The notes beneath the pieces are model-generated. The model saw only the letters and a list, made by a program, of their open reading frames with translations, ran no database searches and was not told where the DNA came from. DNA of 13,709 bases, from contig CALEGD010000019.1 of the NCBI GenBank assembly GCA_937877075.1, positions 1-13,709 of the forward strand, read 5' to 3'. This stretch comes from an uncultured Acholeplasmatales bacterium. Its GTDB lineage: Bacteria; Bacillota_I; Bacilli_A; ML615J-28; CAG-698. This document shows positions 1 through 7,260 of this stretch, piece by piece (position 1 is the first letter of the stretch; every line of letters starts with the position of its first letter). A program made the translations under genes and the position numbers.

Positions 1-71
1 GATTTCTGAAGAAAGTAACTATTAACGATTTCCGGACAATCGCAAATTAAAGAAACTATGCTTTATTAAAC

Positions 72-100
72 TTTTATTTTTAGATTAGAAATGGTATAAT
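72..100 (+). promoter_or_regulatory. Extended -10 promoter for the NUDIX/FRG unit
   Basis: A perfect TATAAT at 95-100 is preceded by TGG at 92-94, giving an extended -10 element. The matching -35 position (72-77, TTTTAT) is poor, which is common for extended -10 promoters. The start codon lies 23 nt downstream, with GAGGAG at 113-118 as ribosome binding site. The block GAAATGGTATAA here also occurs before the lipoprotein gene at 2752. Confidence 0.6.
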
Positions 101-123
101 AAATCTAGTATAGAGGAGTAGAA

Positions 124-693
124 ATGAATTATATTGAAGCAATAAAGAATTATCATCCCTACAATGAACAAGAAGAAATAGACAAAGAACTAATCTTAAA
201 GTATATTGAGATTTTTCCGGACATTTTGAACCGTACTAATGAGATAGCTCATATAACTGCCTCGAATTGGATTGTAAATAAAGACAGAAATAAGGTTTTA
301 ATGGTTTACCATAAAATCTATGACTCTTGGTCTTGGACTGGTGGACATGCTGACGGGGAAGCAAATCTATTGAAACTTGCGATAAAAGAAGCAAAAGAAG
401 AAACAGGATTAAAGAATTTAAAACCGATTACCGAAGAGATTTTTTCACTAGAATCTTTATGTGTTAACGGTCATCAAAAAAGAGGGAAATATATCTCATC
501 CCACCTTCACTTAAATATTACCTATCTTCTGGAAGCTAATGAGAATGAATCCCTTAAAATCAATCAAGAAGAAAACAGCGGTGTCGGCTGGTTTACACTA
601 GCAGAAGCACTAGCCTCACCTTCGGAAATTTGGATGGCCGAAAACATCTATCAAAAATTGCTCGAAAAACTTAAATTATTTCAGGGGGAGTAG
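124..693 (+). CDS. NUDIX hydrolase
   Basis: A 189-residue NUDIX hydrolase, an enzyme that cleaves a nucleoside diphosphate linked to another group using a divalent metal. The Nudix box covers residues 73-96: GGHADGE followed by KEAKEETGL, with Glu89, Glu92 and Glu93 as expected metal ligands. The GE pair sits one residue earlier than in MutT, the pattern of the GGHADG-type NUDIX subfamily. Residues 1-40 are a helical N-terminal extension and the tail contains a WF turn (156-157) usual for the fold. The substrate cannot be read from sequence; ADP-ribose- or nucleotide-like compounds are possible. The start is supported by GAGGAG 5 nt upstream and a TATAAT promoter. The next gene begins 1 nt after the stop, so the two are co-translated. 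Family assignment is firm; role is open. Confidence 0.9.
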   Translation: MNYIEAIKNYHPYNEQEEIDKELILKYIEIFPDILNRTNEIAHITASNWIVNKDRNKVLMVYHKIYDSWSWTGGHADGEANLLKLAIKEAKEETGLKNLKPITEEIFSLESLCVNGHQKRGKYISSHLHLNITYLLEANENESLKINQEENSGVGWFTLAEALASPSEIWMAENIYQKLLEKLKLFQGE

Positions 694-694
694 T

Positions 695-1744
695 ATGGCT
701 TATTATCGCGGTCAATCAAGAAAATTTACGATTAATCCTGAAACCGGAAATGATCTAACACCTACAATCATTCGAAATTTTCAGAATTCTGAATTTTCAA
801 TTATCAGTGAAGCTCATTATTATAAAGAGCTTATTGCTGGTTTAAAAGAAGTATTGAAAGTAAAAGAAGGCCTGACTGCCGAAACATTGGGGAAGTTCCA
901 ACATTATCTGATTCCGACCCGTCTTTTAGATATATCAAAAGATCAAGATGTGGCTTATTTCTTTGCTTGCAATAATCATTTTGATCAAGATGGTTATCTA
1001 TATACATTTGATGAAGGACCCAACTTTATAAGTCTTAAAAGTGAACTAAGAAAATCAGTCACCAGAAAAATTGAATCTTTGGAGAATTCTGAAGATTTGA
1101 TTAGAAAAAGAAAAGATTTAAATGAATATTTTCGGGATGAAAGTCATGATTATATTCAGCCCAGTAGTATATCTAAGGCTGTTATTTTAGATTATCAAAT
1201 TGTCTTCGGAGAAGAAAAGGTTGAAAACATCCGTTATTTACGTCAACAAGGAAGTTTCATTCTCTTCGGAAATAAGACTGAAAGTGAAGGAAATAAGGTT
1301 TTTCTTCTAGATAGAATTAATTTTGAAGGTTTAGAAAAGCTAAAGACAGAAGTAATCAATTTCCAAAGGAAACTAGATATACTTTATGAACTTGCGGAAA
1401 AAGGCAAACATCATGTCTATTTCTTTCCTGATGATAAGAGAAGTCTTAGTTTGAATGCAAAATACCATGAGTTTTATCATTTGGTTAATGAAATTAAGGG
1501 TCTAAAACTTCTAAAGAGTTTTATCGACAGAGAATTCCTAACTGATACAAGATCTGACTTTCTAGGTTTTAAGAATTATATGTTTAATTATATTCATGAG
1601 CTATACCAAAGTTTTAGAAAGAAGAAGGATTATTTCTACTTTGTATTTTGTGAATTACTTAGTTATTATAATTATTTTCGAAAACTAAACTTAGGATTCA
1701 TTGAAGCTGAACAAGTAGTCGCTAAGATTTTAAAAGCTGCTTAA
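695..1744 (+). CDS. FRG-domain protein
   Basis: A 349-residue protein with an N-terminal FRG domain. Visible marks are YRG at residues 4-6, the most conserved FRG block FQHYLIPTRLLDIS at 68-81, and AYFFAC at 87-92. The domain runs to about residue 240; the remainder (about 240-349) is helical, rich in Lys, Phe and Tyr, and has no motif I recognise. No signal peptide or membrane segment is seen, so it should be cytoplasmic. FRG domains have no settled biochemical function; they recur in accessory and candidate defence or toxin-like loci. The ribosome binding site GGGGGAG (684-690) lies inside the end of the NUDIX gene, and the start follows the NUDIX stop by one base, so the two products are probably made in step. 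A hairpin terminator follows directly. Confidence 0.85.
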   Translation: MAYYRGQSRKFTINPETGNDLTPTIIRNFQNSEFSIISEAHYYKELIAGLKEVLKVKEGLTAETLGKFQHYLIPTRLLDISKDQDVAYFFACNNHFDQDGYLYTFDEGPNFISLKSELRKSVTRKIESLENSEDLIRKRKDLNEYFRDESHDYIQPSSISKAVILDYQIVFGEEKVENIRYLRQQGSFILFGNKTESEGNKVFLLDRINFEGLEKLKTEVINFQRKLDILYELAEKGKHHVYFFPDDKRSLSLNAKYHEFYHLVNEIKGLKLLKSFIDREFLTDTRSDFLGFKNYMFNYIHELYQSFRKKKDYFYFVFCELLSYYNYFRKLNLGFIEAEQVVAKILKAA

Positions 1745-1750
1745 ATAAAA

Positions 1751-1781
1751 AACTGTAACCCTTACGGATTACAGTTTTTTT
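1751..1781. terminator. Two-way intrinsic terminator between convergent units
   Basis: The stem pairs 1751-1761 with 1766-1776 around a 4-nt loop, followed by a T run to 1781. On the plus strand there is one C-A mismatch; on the minus strand that position becomes a U-G wobble, so the hairpin is fully paired and is followed by TTTTTTATTT. It therefore ends the FRG gene from the left and the coat operon from the right. Confidence 0.85.
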
Positions 1782-1783
1782 GG

Positions 1784-2062
1784 TCATTTTCTTTTGCGGT
1801 TGCGATCATTTTCGAATTCTTTACTTACTTCCAGGTTATTCCTGCGATTTTCATTGTCGCGCCCAAACTCAAGATTCTTGTTCTCTCTTTCGTTATCACG
1901 TCCGAACTCGAGATTGTTGTTTCTGCGTTTTTCATTGTCTCGTCCGAACTCGAGATTACAATTTTCATTATCGCGGTTAAATTCTTTTCCAAACTCGAGA
2001 TTATCGTTTCGACGCTCATTCTCGCGACCGAATTCCAGATTGCGGTTCCGATTCTTATTCAT
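1784..2062 (-). CDS. NLEFG-repeat protein, probable spore protein
   Basis: A 92-residue protein of extreme composition: mostly Asn, Arg, Glu, Asp, Lys, with Leu and Phe only at fixed repeat positions, and a single Cys35. It consists of five near-identical units of 13-15 residues beginning NLEFG(R/K) at residues 8, 21, 36, 50 and 63, plus a degenerate sixth (LEVSKEF) at 77. No signal peptide or membrane segment. I do not recognise a family. The pattern of short units with an E-F pair, lacking a hydrophobic core, recalls gamma-type small acid-soluble spore proteins, where a GPR protease site contains EFA, but the match is loose; a coat or matrix protein is equally possible. It is the last gene of a three-gene unit behind a CotF-like coat gene, with an excellent ribosome binding site (AAAGGAGGT, 2067-2075) overlapping the previous stop, suggesting strong expression. 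Confidence 0.75.
   Translation of the reverse strand: MNKNRNRNLEFGRENERRNDNLEFGKEFNRDNENCNLEFGRDNEKRRNNNLEFGRDNERENKNLEFGRDNENRRNNLEVSKEFENDRNRKRK
1835..2041 (-). repeat. In-frame tandem repeats encoding NLEFG units
   Basis: Five direct repeats of 39-45 bp, each a whole number of codons, encode NLEFG(R/K)xxE units. Some copies are nearly identical at DNA level: the 16-mer GTCCGAACTCGAGATT (plus strand) occurs at 1900-1915 and again 42 bp later at 1942-1957. The conserved DNA suggests recent duplication, so copy number may vary between strains. Confidence 0.85.
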
Positions 2063-2073
2063 AATGACCTCCT

Positions 2074-2391
2074 TTATTTATATTCATTAGCGGATAATTC
2101 TTCGTTAAAGAGACATTCGACCTTCTCTAATTCTTTTTGTAGATTGTCCTTTGGTTTACAATCGGGTTCCAACCAACCCTTTTTTATTCCGAGAGCAACT
2201 AAGGCAGAATGGCAGTGTATATTTTGGGTTAATAAAGAAGAGAAGAAGGTTCTAAGTTCAGTTGAAGTACTGACCAAAGTAGCAGTTAAATAGGCCTTAG
2301 AATTGGTTTTAGCGGCATTAAGTGCATAAGCAAAGAGAACCTGATCATCAATATCAGTCCCCATTTTTACAAGCTTTCCTAAAACTCCCAT
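2074..2391 (-). CDS. CotF-like spore coat protein
   Basis: A 105-residue helical protein of the CotF spore-coat family. The family pattern is visible: an acidic start (DIDDQVLFAYAL, residues 13-24), a helix with AAKTNSKAYLTA, then TSTELRTFFSSLL, a conserved CH pair (residues 60-61), and the closing GIKKGWLEPD (68-77), equivalent to the GWY-P motif of CotF proteins. These form a ferritin-like helical bundle; family members sit in or under the spore coat. Its ATG overlaps the upstream stop in a TAATG junction, with AGGTGG just before it, so translation is coupled to the small gene upstream. This is the main evidence in this unit that the organism makes spores. Which coat layer it occupies cannot be told. 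Confidence 0.8.
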   Translation of the reverse strand: MGVLGKLVKMGTDIDDQVLFAYALNAAKTNSKAYLTATLVSTSTELRTFFSSLLTQNIHCHSALVALGIKKGWLEPDCKPKDNLQKELEKVECLFNEELSANEYK

Positions 2392-2609
2392 TATATTTCC
2401 ACCTGCTCTTTCTCATACTCACAATCTTTGATAATTTTCTTTAAGGCATTGATTCTTCCTTCTTGTTCGATAATTCCTGATTCTAATAATTTCTTTAAGT
2501 CCAGATCATCAATTAAAGAGATGATTGTTCTTCCAAAAACAAACCCCAAAGATTCATTTTTTAAAATTCCGGTAATTGCAATATTTTCCGGTTCTGTAAA
2601 CTTTCTCAT
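2391..2609 (-). CDS. Small helical protein, first gene of coat operon
   Basis: A 72-residue, mostly helical protein starting MRKFTEPEN. I do not recognise a family. It has no signal peptide or Cys-rich segment; the centre (VFGRTIISLIDDLDLKKLL) and the end (a charged helix ending EKEQVEI) suggest a helical hairpin. The start is placed at the ATG at 2609, not the in-frame ATG at 2621, because the GGAGG ribosome binding site (2615-2619) is formed by the bases just after the upstream ATG, 5 nt before the chosen one. It shares a TAATG junction with the CotF-like gene, so it is probably its structural partner or chaperone in the spore coat; that is inference from position only. Confidence 0.7.
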   Translation of the reverse strand: MRKFTEPENIAITGILKNESLGFVFGRTIISLIDDLDLKKLLESGIIEQEGRINALKKIIKDCEYEKEQVEI

Positions 2610-2667
2610 TTTTTCCTCCATTCATAATTATATTTTTTCATTAAAACCAATTAATATTAATGGAAAT

Positions 2668-2695
2668 ATTTAAATTAAATTTCAAAAACTGTCAA
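2668..2695 (-). promoter_or_regulatory. Possible promoter of the coat operon
   Basis: On the minus strand a perfect TTGACA (2695-2690) is followed after 16 nt by TTAAAT (2673-2668, 4 of 6 matches to TATAAT). I found no CATAnnnTA sigma-K or sigma-E box in this gap, which would be expected for a mother-cell coat gene, so this call is tentative. Confidence 0.3.
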
Positions 2696-2712
2696 AAAAT
2701 TTCTATCGGAAA

Positions 2713-2721
2713 TGGTATAAA
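2713..2721 (+). promoter_or_regulatory. Extended -10 element before the lipoprotein gene
   Basis: TGG followed by TATAAA at 2716-2721 forms an extended -10 box about 30 nt before the start codon. No good -35 is present. The 12-mer GAAATGGTATAA at 2709-2720 is the same as that before the NUDIX gene. Confidence 0.45.
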
Positions 2722-2751
2722 ATATTATCTAGTTTAGTTTTGGAGGCAAAA

Positions 2752-5700
2752 ATGAATAAAAAATATTTGTTTTTATTATTTCTAATTTTTATATTAATTT
2801 CCGGATGTAAGAAGGAGGGTCCGCTAGCGCCGACCTTTCAGGGAATGGTTATTTCCGAATCTGATGATCCAACAATTGTTCCGCTTTCTCTACTGATTGA
2901 TCAAGAAGATCCTTTTCATAATTTTGATGGTGAAACCATTGAAGATGAAATAAAGAAAGATATCAAACTGATAGAAGAAGATGAATGTGACTATTATCTA
3001 GAAGCAGGTCAAGAGATGTTTTTGATTATAAAAGTCTATAATCCGGAAGAGTATGATTTTCTTTCCTGTGTAATAAGTGGAGTACGTTATCAATCATACC
3101 AGTTTTCCTCAAAATCTGATTATGAAAATATTATTATTCCCTTTAACACTGAAAAAGAGTCGGGAAAGAAGATTATGAAAATAATTGAAATCCAATATTC
3201 CGACGGAAGCAAAATAAAGGAAGTAAAGATCCTTGAGAATAATTCTGTGAGTTACGGAATCAGATTTCTAAAGATTCCAAGTAAAAAATGCGAGAATTTA
3301 AATATTACCGCAACATCGGTTTCCTTTGATATAAAGATCAGCGATCCCGACAACTTAATTAAGGAAAATGGTAATATTCTTCGGGCCTATCTTTATGACG
3401 GAAGTGATATTATTAAGAAAATTGATTTCCAGCTTGGTGATAAAAACATAAAGTTTGATAATCTGATTTCCGATACTCTATATCAGTTTGCAATTGCAAC
3501 TGCTTATGACATTTTTGACGGTGAGGGAATGAATTGTATCATACTACATAAGGAAGCTTTTAGGACCAAAAAGATTATTGAAATTACAAGTTTGATTCCT
3601 AGTTCGGACGAAATTAGTTTTGAACTAAAGTTTAATGATGAGGAAATATCCGGAACCCTATCGGTGATAGAACTCTTTGAAGGTGAAGAAAAGGTCGCGA
3701 CAATTAATGATAGTACCAAAAAGTTTTCATTTTTAAAATCCGACACAGAATATATTTTTAAAATCACCTATGTTTATGGACAAGGATTGGAAGAAGTAAA
3801 AGAAGCAAAAGTAAGAACCCATAAACAAAAACCACTCTTGGCTATAGAGTTTTCAGATATCGGACAAACTTTCTTAAAATATGAACTAAAAACAACAGAC
3901 CCCGACTTGGTATGCAATATTACTAAAATCGAACTTTATTTGGATAATGATTTAAAGGAGACAAAACATTCGGAAGATAACCCCCAATTTTCCGGACTGC
4001 TCTCGGGTAAGCTTTACCAGGTCCAAATTACCTTTAGTTATAACCTTGAAGACGGAAAAGGCGAACAAGTGCAGGTTTTGAGGGTTGATGTGGAAACAAT
4101 GAGACTTAAGATCCCCGAAATTAAGATCGTAAATCCCCAAGCAGAAGTTGATCAGATTGCATTTGAGCTTTCTGTCTTGGATGAGGATAAGACCGGATCT
4201 ATTGCTTCCGTTTCTTTATTTAAAGGAGAAGAACTAATTATTGGATTGGAAGACTTTGATTCATTTATTTTTACCGATCTTGAAGCAAAGACAATGTATT
4301 TGATTAAAGCAATTTACACTTATGATTTAAATGACGGTTCGGGCGAGAGAGTTAATGAAATAACTCTGGAAGTTCCCACTAAAGCTTTACCTTTGGAGAT
4401 TACCGAATTTACATTTTTAAACCAAACACTTCCCAGGGTTGGGCAAGAGGTTCATGCCCGTATATTTTTTAATAATCCCTCAAATGTTGATGTAGTAACT
4501 CTCATGGTTAACGATATGGAAGTTCCGGTAGTCCTTGGTAAAGAAAAAGATAATGGCATTATCAGTTTCTCTCCGGTGACTGAAGGCGGAAATTATGAAA
4601 TTAAACTGCTTGGATTTAAGTATAATTCATTTGGAAATACTTTCTATCAAGAATTTCAAATTCCATTTATTACAGAGATTTTGATTCTCGGGGATCTTGA
4701 AGTACTGGAGTTAATTGTCGATAAAGATATTATCGGAGTAAGAGACTCGACTCCGCTTCAAATTTGCTTAAGGAATGAGACAGATTATCTTGTAACCGAA
4801 ATCGTGCTTCTTTTTAAAGACCAAGAGATTTTCTACCGTGGCAGTGAAATAAATAGAAAAAATAAGAATTTACTGGAAATCACCTGGAAAGAAGAAGTCG
4901 CAGATTATCAAGACATATTCCATGTGGTTTCGATTATCGGAATTACATACGGGTTGAACGAATATGATGTTTCTTCAAAAGCCGTAAGTATTAATAAAGA
5001 ATTATTAATTCTTAAAACCCTAGAACCCCAAGCGATAAATAGCTATGATGAATTGATAAATCTTGAAAACGGTTATTATTATCGATTGGAGAATGATATT
5101 GATTTGTTTCGAAAGTTATGGACGCCACTTTCCTTCAACGGTATTTTTGACGGAAACAATTATGTTATAAAAAATATTTCCTTGGCAATCGATACTCAAG
5201 CCTATGAAGAACAATCCTATGGTCTTTTTGCTTCCTTTAATGGTATTATCTCTAATCTGGAATTAAAGGATCTTTATTTTTCCATTAATACAAATGTAAA
5301 AGTATCGGTTGGTGCTTTAATCGGCAAGGCCGGACGGGCCGAAGTTCGAAACTGTAGTGTTAATGGTTTAATCAACATTACCGCCGGCGAACTAAATTTT
5401 GGAGGCCTTGTCGGAGAAGCAAAGAGGCTTGATGCTTATTATAATCTGATCGATTTAAATATGTCAGGCACAGGATCAAAAGCTTGGATTGCAGGAATTA
5501 TTGGTAGCGGTGAGGAAGGAAAATTATCCGGTAATTTATTTACCGGAAAGATTCAAGTCACAGGAGCAACCGTAACCATACATCCACTTGGGCTCGGAAA
5601 TATGGTTTATGAGGGTTTTAATAATTATCTTTGTTATGACAGTTCTTTTGTGATTAACGGAAGCGAAACTCAGTTTTTGAATCTCGAAAGGGCTACATTG

Positions 5701-5814
5701 GATAATTTAGATAATCCTGAGTTTTTTATTAACAGTTTAGAATGGTCGGAGGATGATTGGGATTTTACCCAACTTGATTATGAAAAAGGCAAATTACCAA
5801 TTCTTAGAAAATGA
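2752..5814 (+). CDS. Large surface lipoprotein with Ig/Fn3-like repeats and GLUG domain
   Basis: A 1020-residue exported lipoprotein. The signal peptide (residues 1-18) ends in the lipobox ISG-Cys19, so it should be anchored on the outer face of the membrane. After a linker come about six beta-rich repeats of 87-115 residues (roughly 167-273, 275-361, 362-451, 452-547, 547-643, 644-757). Several share a strand such as IKAIYTYDLNDGSGE and a closing turn, resembling Ig or fibronectin-III folds. Residues about 764-935 form a GLUG-type beta-helix domain: FDGNNYVIKN, then repeated GLF/GALIG/GGLVG/GIIG segments at about 823, 853, 883 and 913. Such proteins act as adhesins or surface binders; the ligand is unknown. 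The start is the ATG at 2752, not the TTG at 2740, because TGGAGG (2741-2746) lies 5 nt before it. No enzyme motif seen. It stands alone between a divergent coat operon and a convergent gene. Confidence 0.85.
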   Translation: MNKKYLFLLFLIFILISGCKKEGPLAPTFQGMVISESDDPTIVPLSLLIDQEDPFHNFDGETIEDEIKKDIKLIEEDECDYYLEAGQEMFLIIKVYNPEEYDFLSCVISGVRYQSYQFSSKSDYENIIIPFNTEKESGKKIMKIIEIQYSDGSKIKEVKILENNSVSYGIRFLKIPSKKCENLNITATSVSFDIKISDPDNLIKENGNILRAYLYDGSDIIKKIDFQLGDKNIKFDNLISDTLYQFAIATAYDIFDGEGMNCIILHKEAFRTKKIIEITSLIPSSDEISFELKFNDEEISGTLSVIELFEGEEKVATINDSTKKFSFLKSDTEYIFKITYVYGQGLEEVKEAKVRTHKQKPLLAIEFSDIGQTFLKYELKTTDPDLVCNITKIELYLDNDLKETKHSEDNPQFSGLLSGKLYQVQITFSYNLEDGKGEQVQVLRVDVETMRLKIPEIKIVNPQAEVDQIAFELSVLDEDKTGSIASVSLFKGEELIIGLEDFDSFIFTDLEAKTMYLIKAIYTYDLNDGSGERVNEITLEVPTKALPLEITEFTFLNQTLPRVGQEVHARIFFNNPSNVDVVTLMVNDMEVPVVLGKEKDNGIISFSPVTEGGNYEIKLLGFKYNSFGNTFYQEFQIPFITEILILGDLEVLELIVDKDIIGVRDSTPLQICLRNETDYLVTEIVLLFKDQEIFYRGSEINRKNKNLLEITWKEEVADYQDIFHVVSIIGITYGLNEYDVSSKAVSINKELLILKTLEPQAINSYDELINLENGYYYRLENDIDLFRKLWTPLSFNGIFDGNNYVIKNISLAIDTQAYEEQSYGLFASFNGIISNLELKDLYFSINTNVKVSVGALIGKAGRAEVRNCSVNGLINITAGELNFGGLVGEAKRLDAYYNLIDLNMSGTGSKAWIAGIIGSGEEGKLSGNLFTGKIQVTGATVTIHPLGLGNMVYEGFNNYLCYDSSFVINGSETQFLNLERATLDNLDNPEFFINSLEWSEDDWDFTQLDYEKGKLPILRK

Positions 5815-5815
5815 G

Positions 5816-5840
5816 AAAAGTCGGGAATCCCGACTTTTTT
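5816..5840. terminator. Intrinsic terminator between convergent genes
   Basis: AAAAGTCGGG (5816-5825) pairs perfectly with CCCGACTTTT (5829-5838) around a 3-nt loop, ending in six T. It begins right after the lipoprotein stop and overlaps the stop codon of the minus-strand gene, so it can serve both directions. Confidence 0.85.
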
Positions 5841-7200
5841 ATTTTCTGTGTTTTCTATTATTCATACAGATTTCTTTTAAAGTTTCCTTTTCTCTTTTTA
5901 GATAATCCTTAAGGACATCTTTTTGTTCGCTAATTTTCTCACGTTTCGCCTCGAGTTGCACTTGATATGATTCTTCTAATACTGCAAGTTCATTTGCAAG
6001 GGAAACCATGAAAGTAAGTTCTAGTTCTTCCAAGTCAATTCCAATTTTTTGGAAAAGTCCGCGGTATTTTGCAGTGATTGCTCTTAACTGCCGGAGATTC
6101 ATATTTCTTGCTTTATATTCAAAGGTCTTTCCATTGTATTTGAAACAGAAATGCCCCATTTTAAAACCGCCCATGAAGGATCCGCCAAGTTCCCCAAGTT
6201 GATCACTGATATTTTGGATTTGGCCTTTGATATTTCTTATCTGTTCACGTAAGGTTTTCCATTCTTGGGAAGACTTACTTTCAGCACTTTCTTTTAAGAG
6301 TAATTTTAGATTTTCAATCAAATCTTCTTTTTGTTTATAAAGTTCACTAAGATCAATATCGGTAATTTCATCCGTATCTTCATTTGGTTGATAAGCTTCT
6401 ATTTCATCATAATACTCTTGATAGAGGGCCTTAATATCAGAAACTACTACTCCTTCTTGAAGAAACTCCTCAAAAACTTCATCTCCAGAATTTTGGATAG
6501 CATTATTTATTAAACTGATTTTTTCTTTATAATAATTAATCATCAATTCTTCTTTTACTTCATGATAATAATCCTTAATTTCATAAGTATAGAAATTACG
6601 AACTTCCTTCCTTGATTCTCTGACGATGGCATTCAGATTGCGAACACTCATTCCTGCGGCTTCTTCAAGTGTCAATTCTGAATCAAAAGCCATAGCGAAG
6701 GTAATCAACTTTAATTTTCCGACGGAAATTCCAAGTTCTTCGGCTTGAAGTTTAATTTCTTCGGAAGCAGCTAATTTTGCTTGTATCAGTGTCAGTTTAA
6801 TTTCTCTTTCGGTAATGAATTTTTGAATCTTTTCAGAAAGTTTATCTTCAAGTTCCGCTGTTGCATCTACATCGTCGGTTTCGGCAGTGATGATAATGGC
6901 ATTGTCTGCTTCAATATCAATATAGCCAAGTTCAGTTGCCAGCTGAAGAATAAATTCAGTAACTTCCTCAACCGATTTTCCGGTGAAATCTGTCTCAACG
7001 AGTAAGATTTCCGCATCGTTATTTAAGGCATTTACCTCAACAACCAATCCGTTATCGCCGGTGATTATTTCGATTGAAGGGTTAATGTCAATGGTAATAT
7101 AGGCGTTTGGGGCTCGGAAATCACTTGCACCTAAACATCCATATAATACTCCTGAAAACAAAAGCAATAAAAATAATCCAATAAATTTAACTTTTTTCAT
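5839..7200 (-). CDS. RsgI-type extracellular-domain lipoprotein without anti-sigma region
   Basis: A 453-residue probable lipoprotein: hydrophobic signal at residues 5-19 and lipobox LYG-Cys22 (Tyr at -2 is unusual). It then carries the extracellular module of RsgI anti-sigma factors: AYITIDINPSIEI at 33-45, with the Asn40-Pro41 pair that is the self-cleavage site in studied RsgI proteins, an LNxDxxxLL stretch, a GKSVEEV helix, LGYIDIE (91-97), then ELGISVGKL (155-163) and an LTLEEAAGMSVRNLNAIV helix pair (176-193). The remainder is charged, helical and coiled-coil-like to the C-terminus. It lacks the cytoplasmic sigma-binding segment and the transmembrane anchor of a true anti-sigma factor. 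It aligns along its length with the next gene upstream, so the two are paralogues. ATG at 7200 is chosen: AAGGAGG lies at 7206-7212, and the TTG at 7221 would lie at or upstream of the expected transcription start. It has its own promoter. Confidence 0.8.
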   Translation of the reverse strand: MKKVKFIGLFLLLLFSGVLYGCLGASDFRAPNAYITIDINPSIEIITGDNGLVVEVNALNNDAEILLVETDFTGKSVEEVTEFILQLATELGYIDIEADNAIIITAETDDVDATAELEDKLSEKIQKFITEREIKLTLIQAKLAASEEIKLQAEELGISVGKLKLITFAMAFDSELTLEEAAGMSVRNLNAIVRESRKEVRNFYTYEIKDYYHEVKEELMINYYKEKISLINNAIQNSGDEVFEEFLQEGVVVSDIKALYQEYYDEIEAYQPNEDTDEITDIDLSELYKQKEDLIENLKLLLKESAESKSSQEWKTLREQIRNIKGQIQNISDQLGELGGSFMGGFKMGHFCFKYNGKTFEYKARNMNLRQLRAITAKYRGLFQKIGIDLEELELTFMVSLANELAVLEESYQVQLEAKREKISEQKDVLKDYLKREKETLKEICMNNRKHRK

Positions 7201-7223
7201 AAAGACCTCCTTGTTTTTCAATT

Positions 7224-7259
7224 ATATAACAAAGTAGTACGACTTTTTGCCAGTAAATT
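7224..7259 (-). promoter_or_regulatory. ECF-type promoter of the RsgI-like lipoprotein gene
   Basis: Minus-strand blocks AATTTACTGGCAAAAA (7259-7244) and TTGTTATAT (7232-7224), 11 nt apart, are identical in sequence and spacing to the blocks before the ECF sigma gene at 9219-9184; the 11 nt between them differ. This is the pattern of a -35/-10 pair read by one sigma factor. Transcription would begin about 17 nt before the ATG. Confidence 0.8.
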
Positions 7260-7260
7260 T

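Noticed and set aside
30..46. Inverted repeat CGATT...AATCG near the left edge as a terminator
   Set aside because: The stem is only 5 bp and no T run follows.
3..50. Possible C-terminal tail of an upstream plus-strand gene in frame 3
   Set aside because: Only 15 open codons with no recognisable motif; chance cannot be excluded.
1800..2060. Direct repeats that might suggest a CRISPR array
   Set aside because: Units are whole codons of one reading frame with no unique spacers, and no cas genes are near.
1794..2090. Long open frames on the plus strand opposite the NLEFG repeat gene, rich in Ser, Arg, Phe
   Set aside because: They are shadows of the repeat composition; the minus frame has the perfect ribosome binding site, operon context and clean protein-level periodicity.
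2740..2751. Longer start (TTG at 2740) for the large lipoprotein
   Set aside because: The ribosome binding site TGGAGG at 2741-2746 is inside it and correctly spaced for the ATG at 2752.
3504..4140. Minus-strand open frames inside the large lipoprotein gene
   Set aside because: No ribosome binding sites and no domain signal; shadows of the coding strand.
6331..6513. Hydrophobic plus-strand open frames inside the RsgI-like gene (also 6008-6202, 6781-7005)
   Set aside because: Antisense to a clear coding gene, no ribosome binding sites, composition is the mirror of Glu/Lys-rich helices.
7201..7221. Longer start (TTG at 7221) for the RsgI-like lipoprotein
   Set aside because: A strong AAGGAGG precedes the ATG at 7200, and the predicted transcription start lies at about 7217, inside the longer version.
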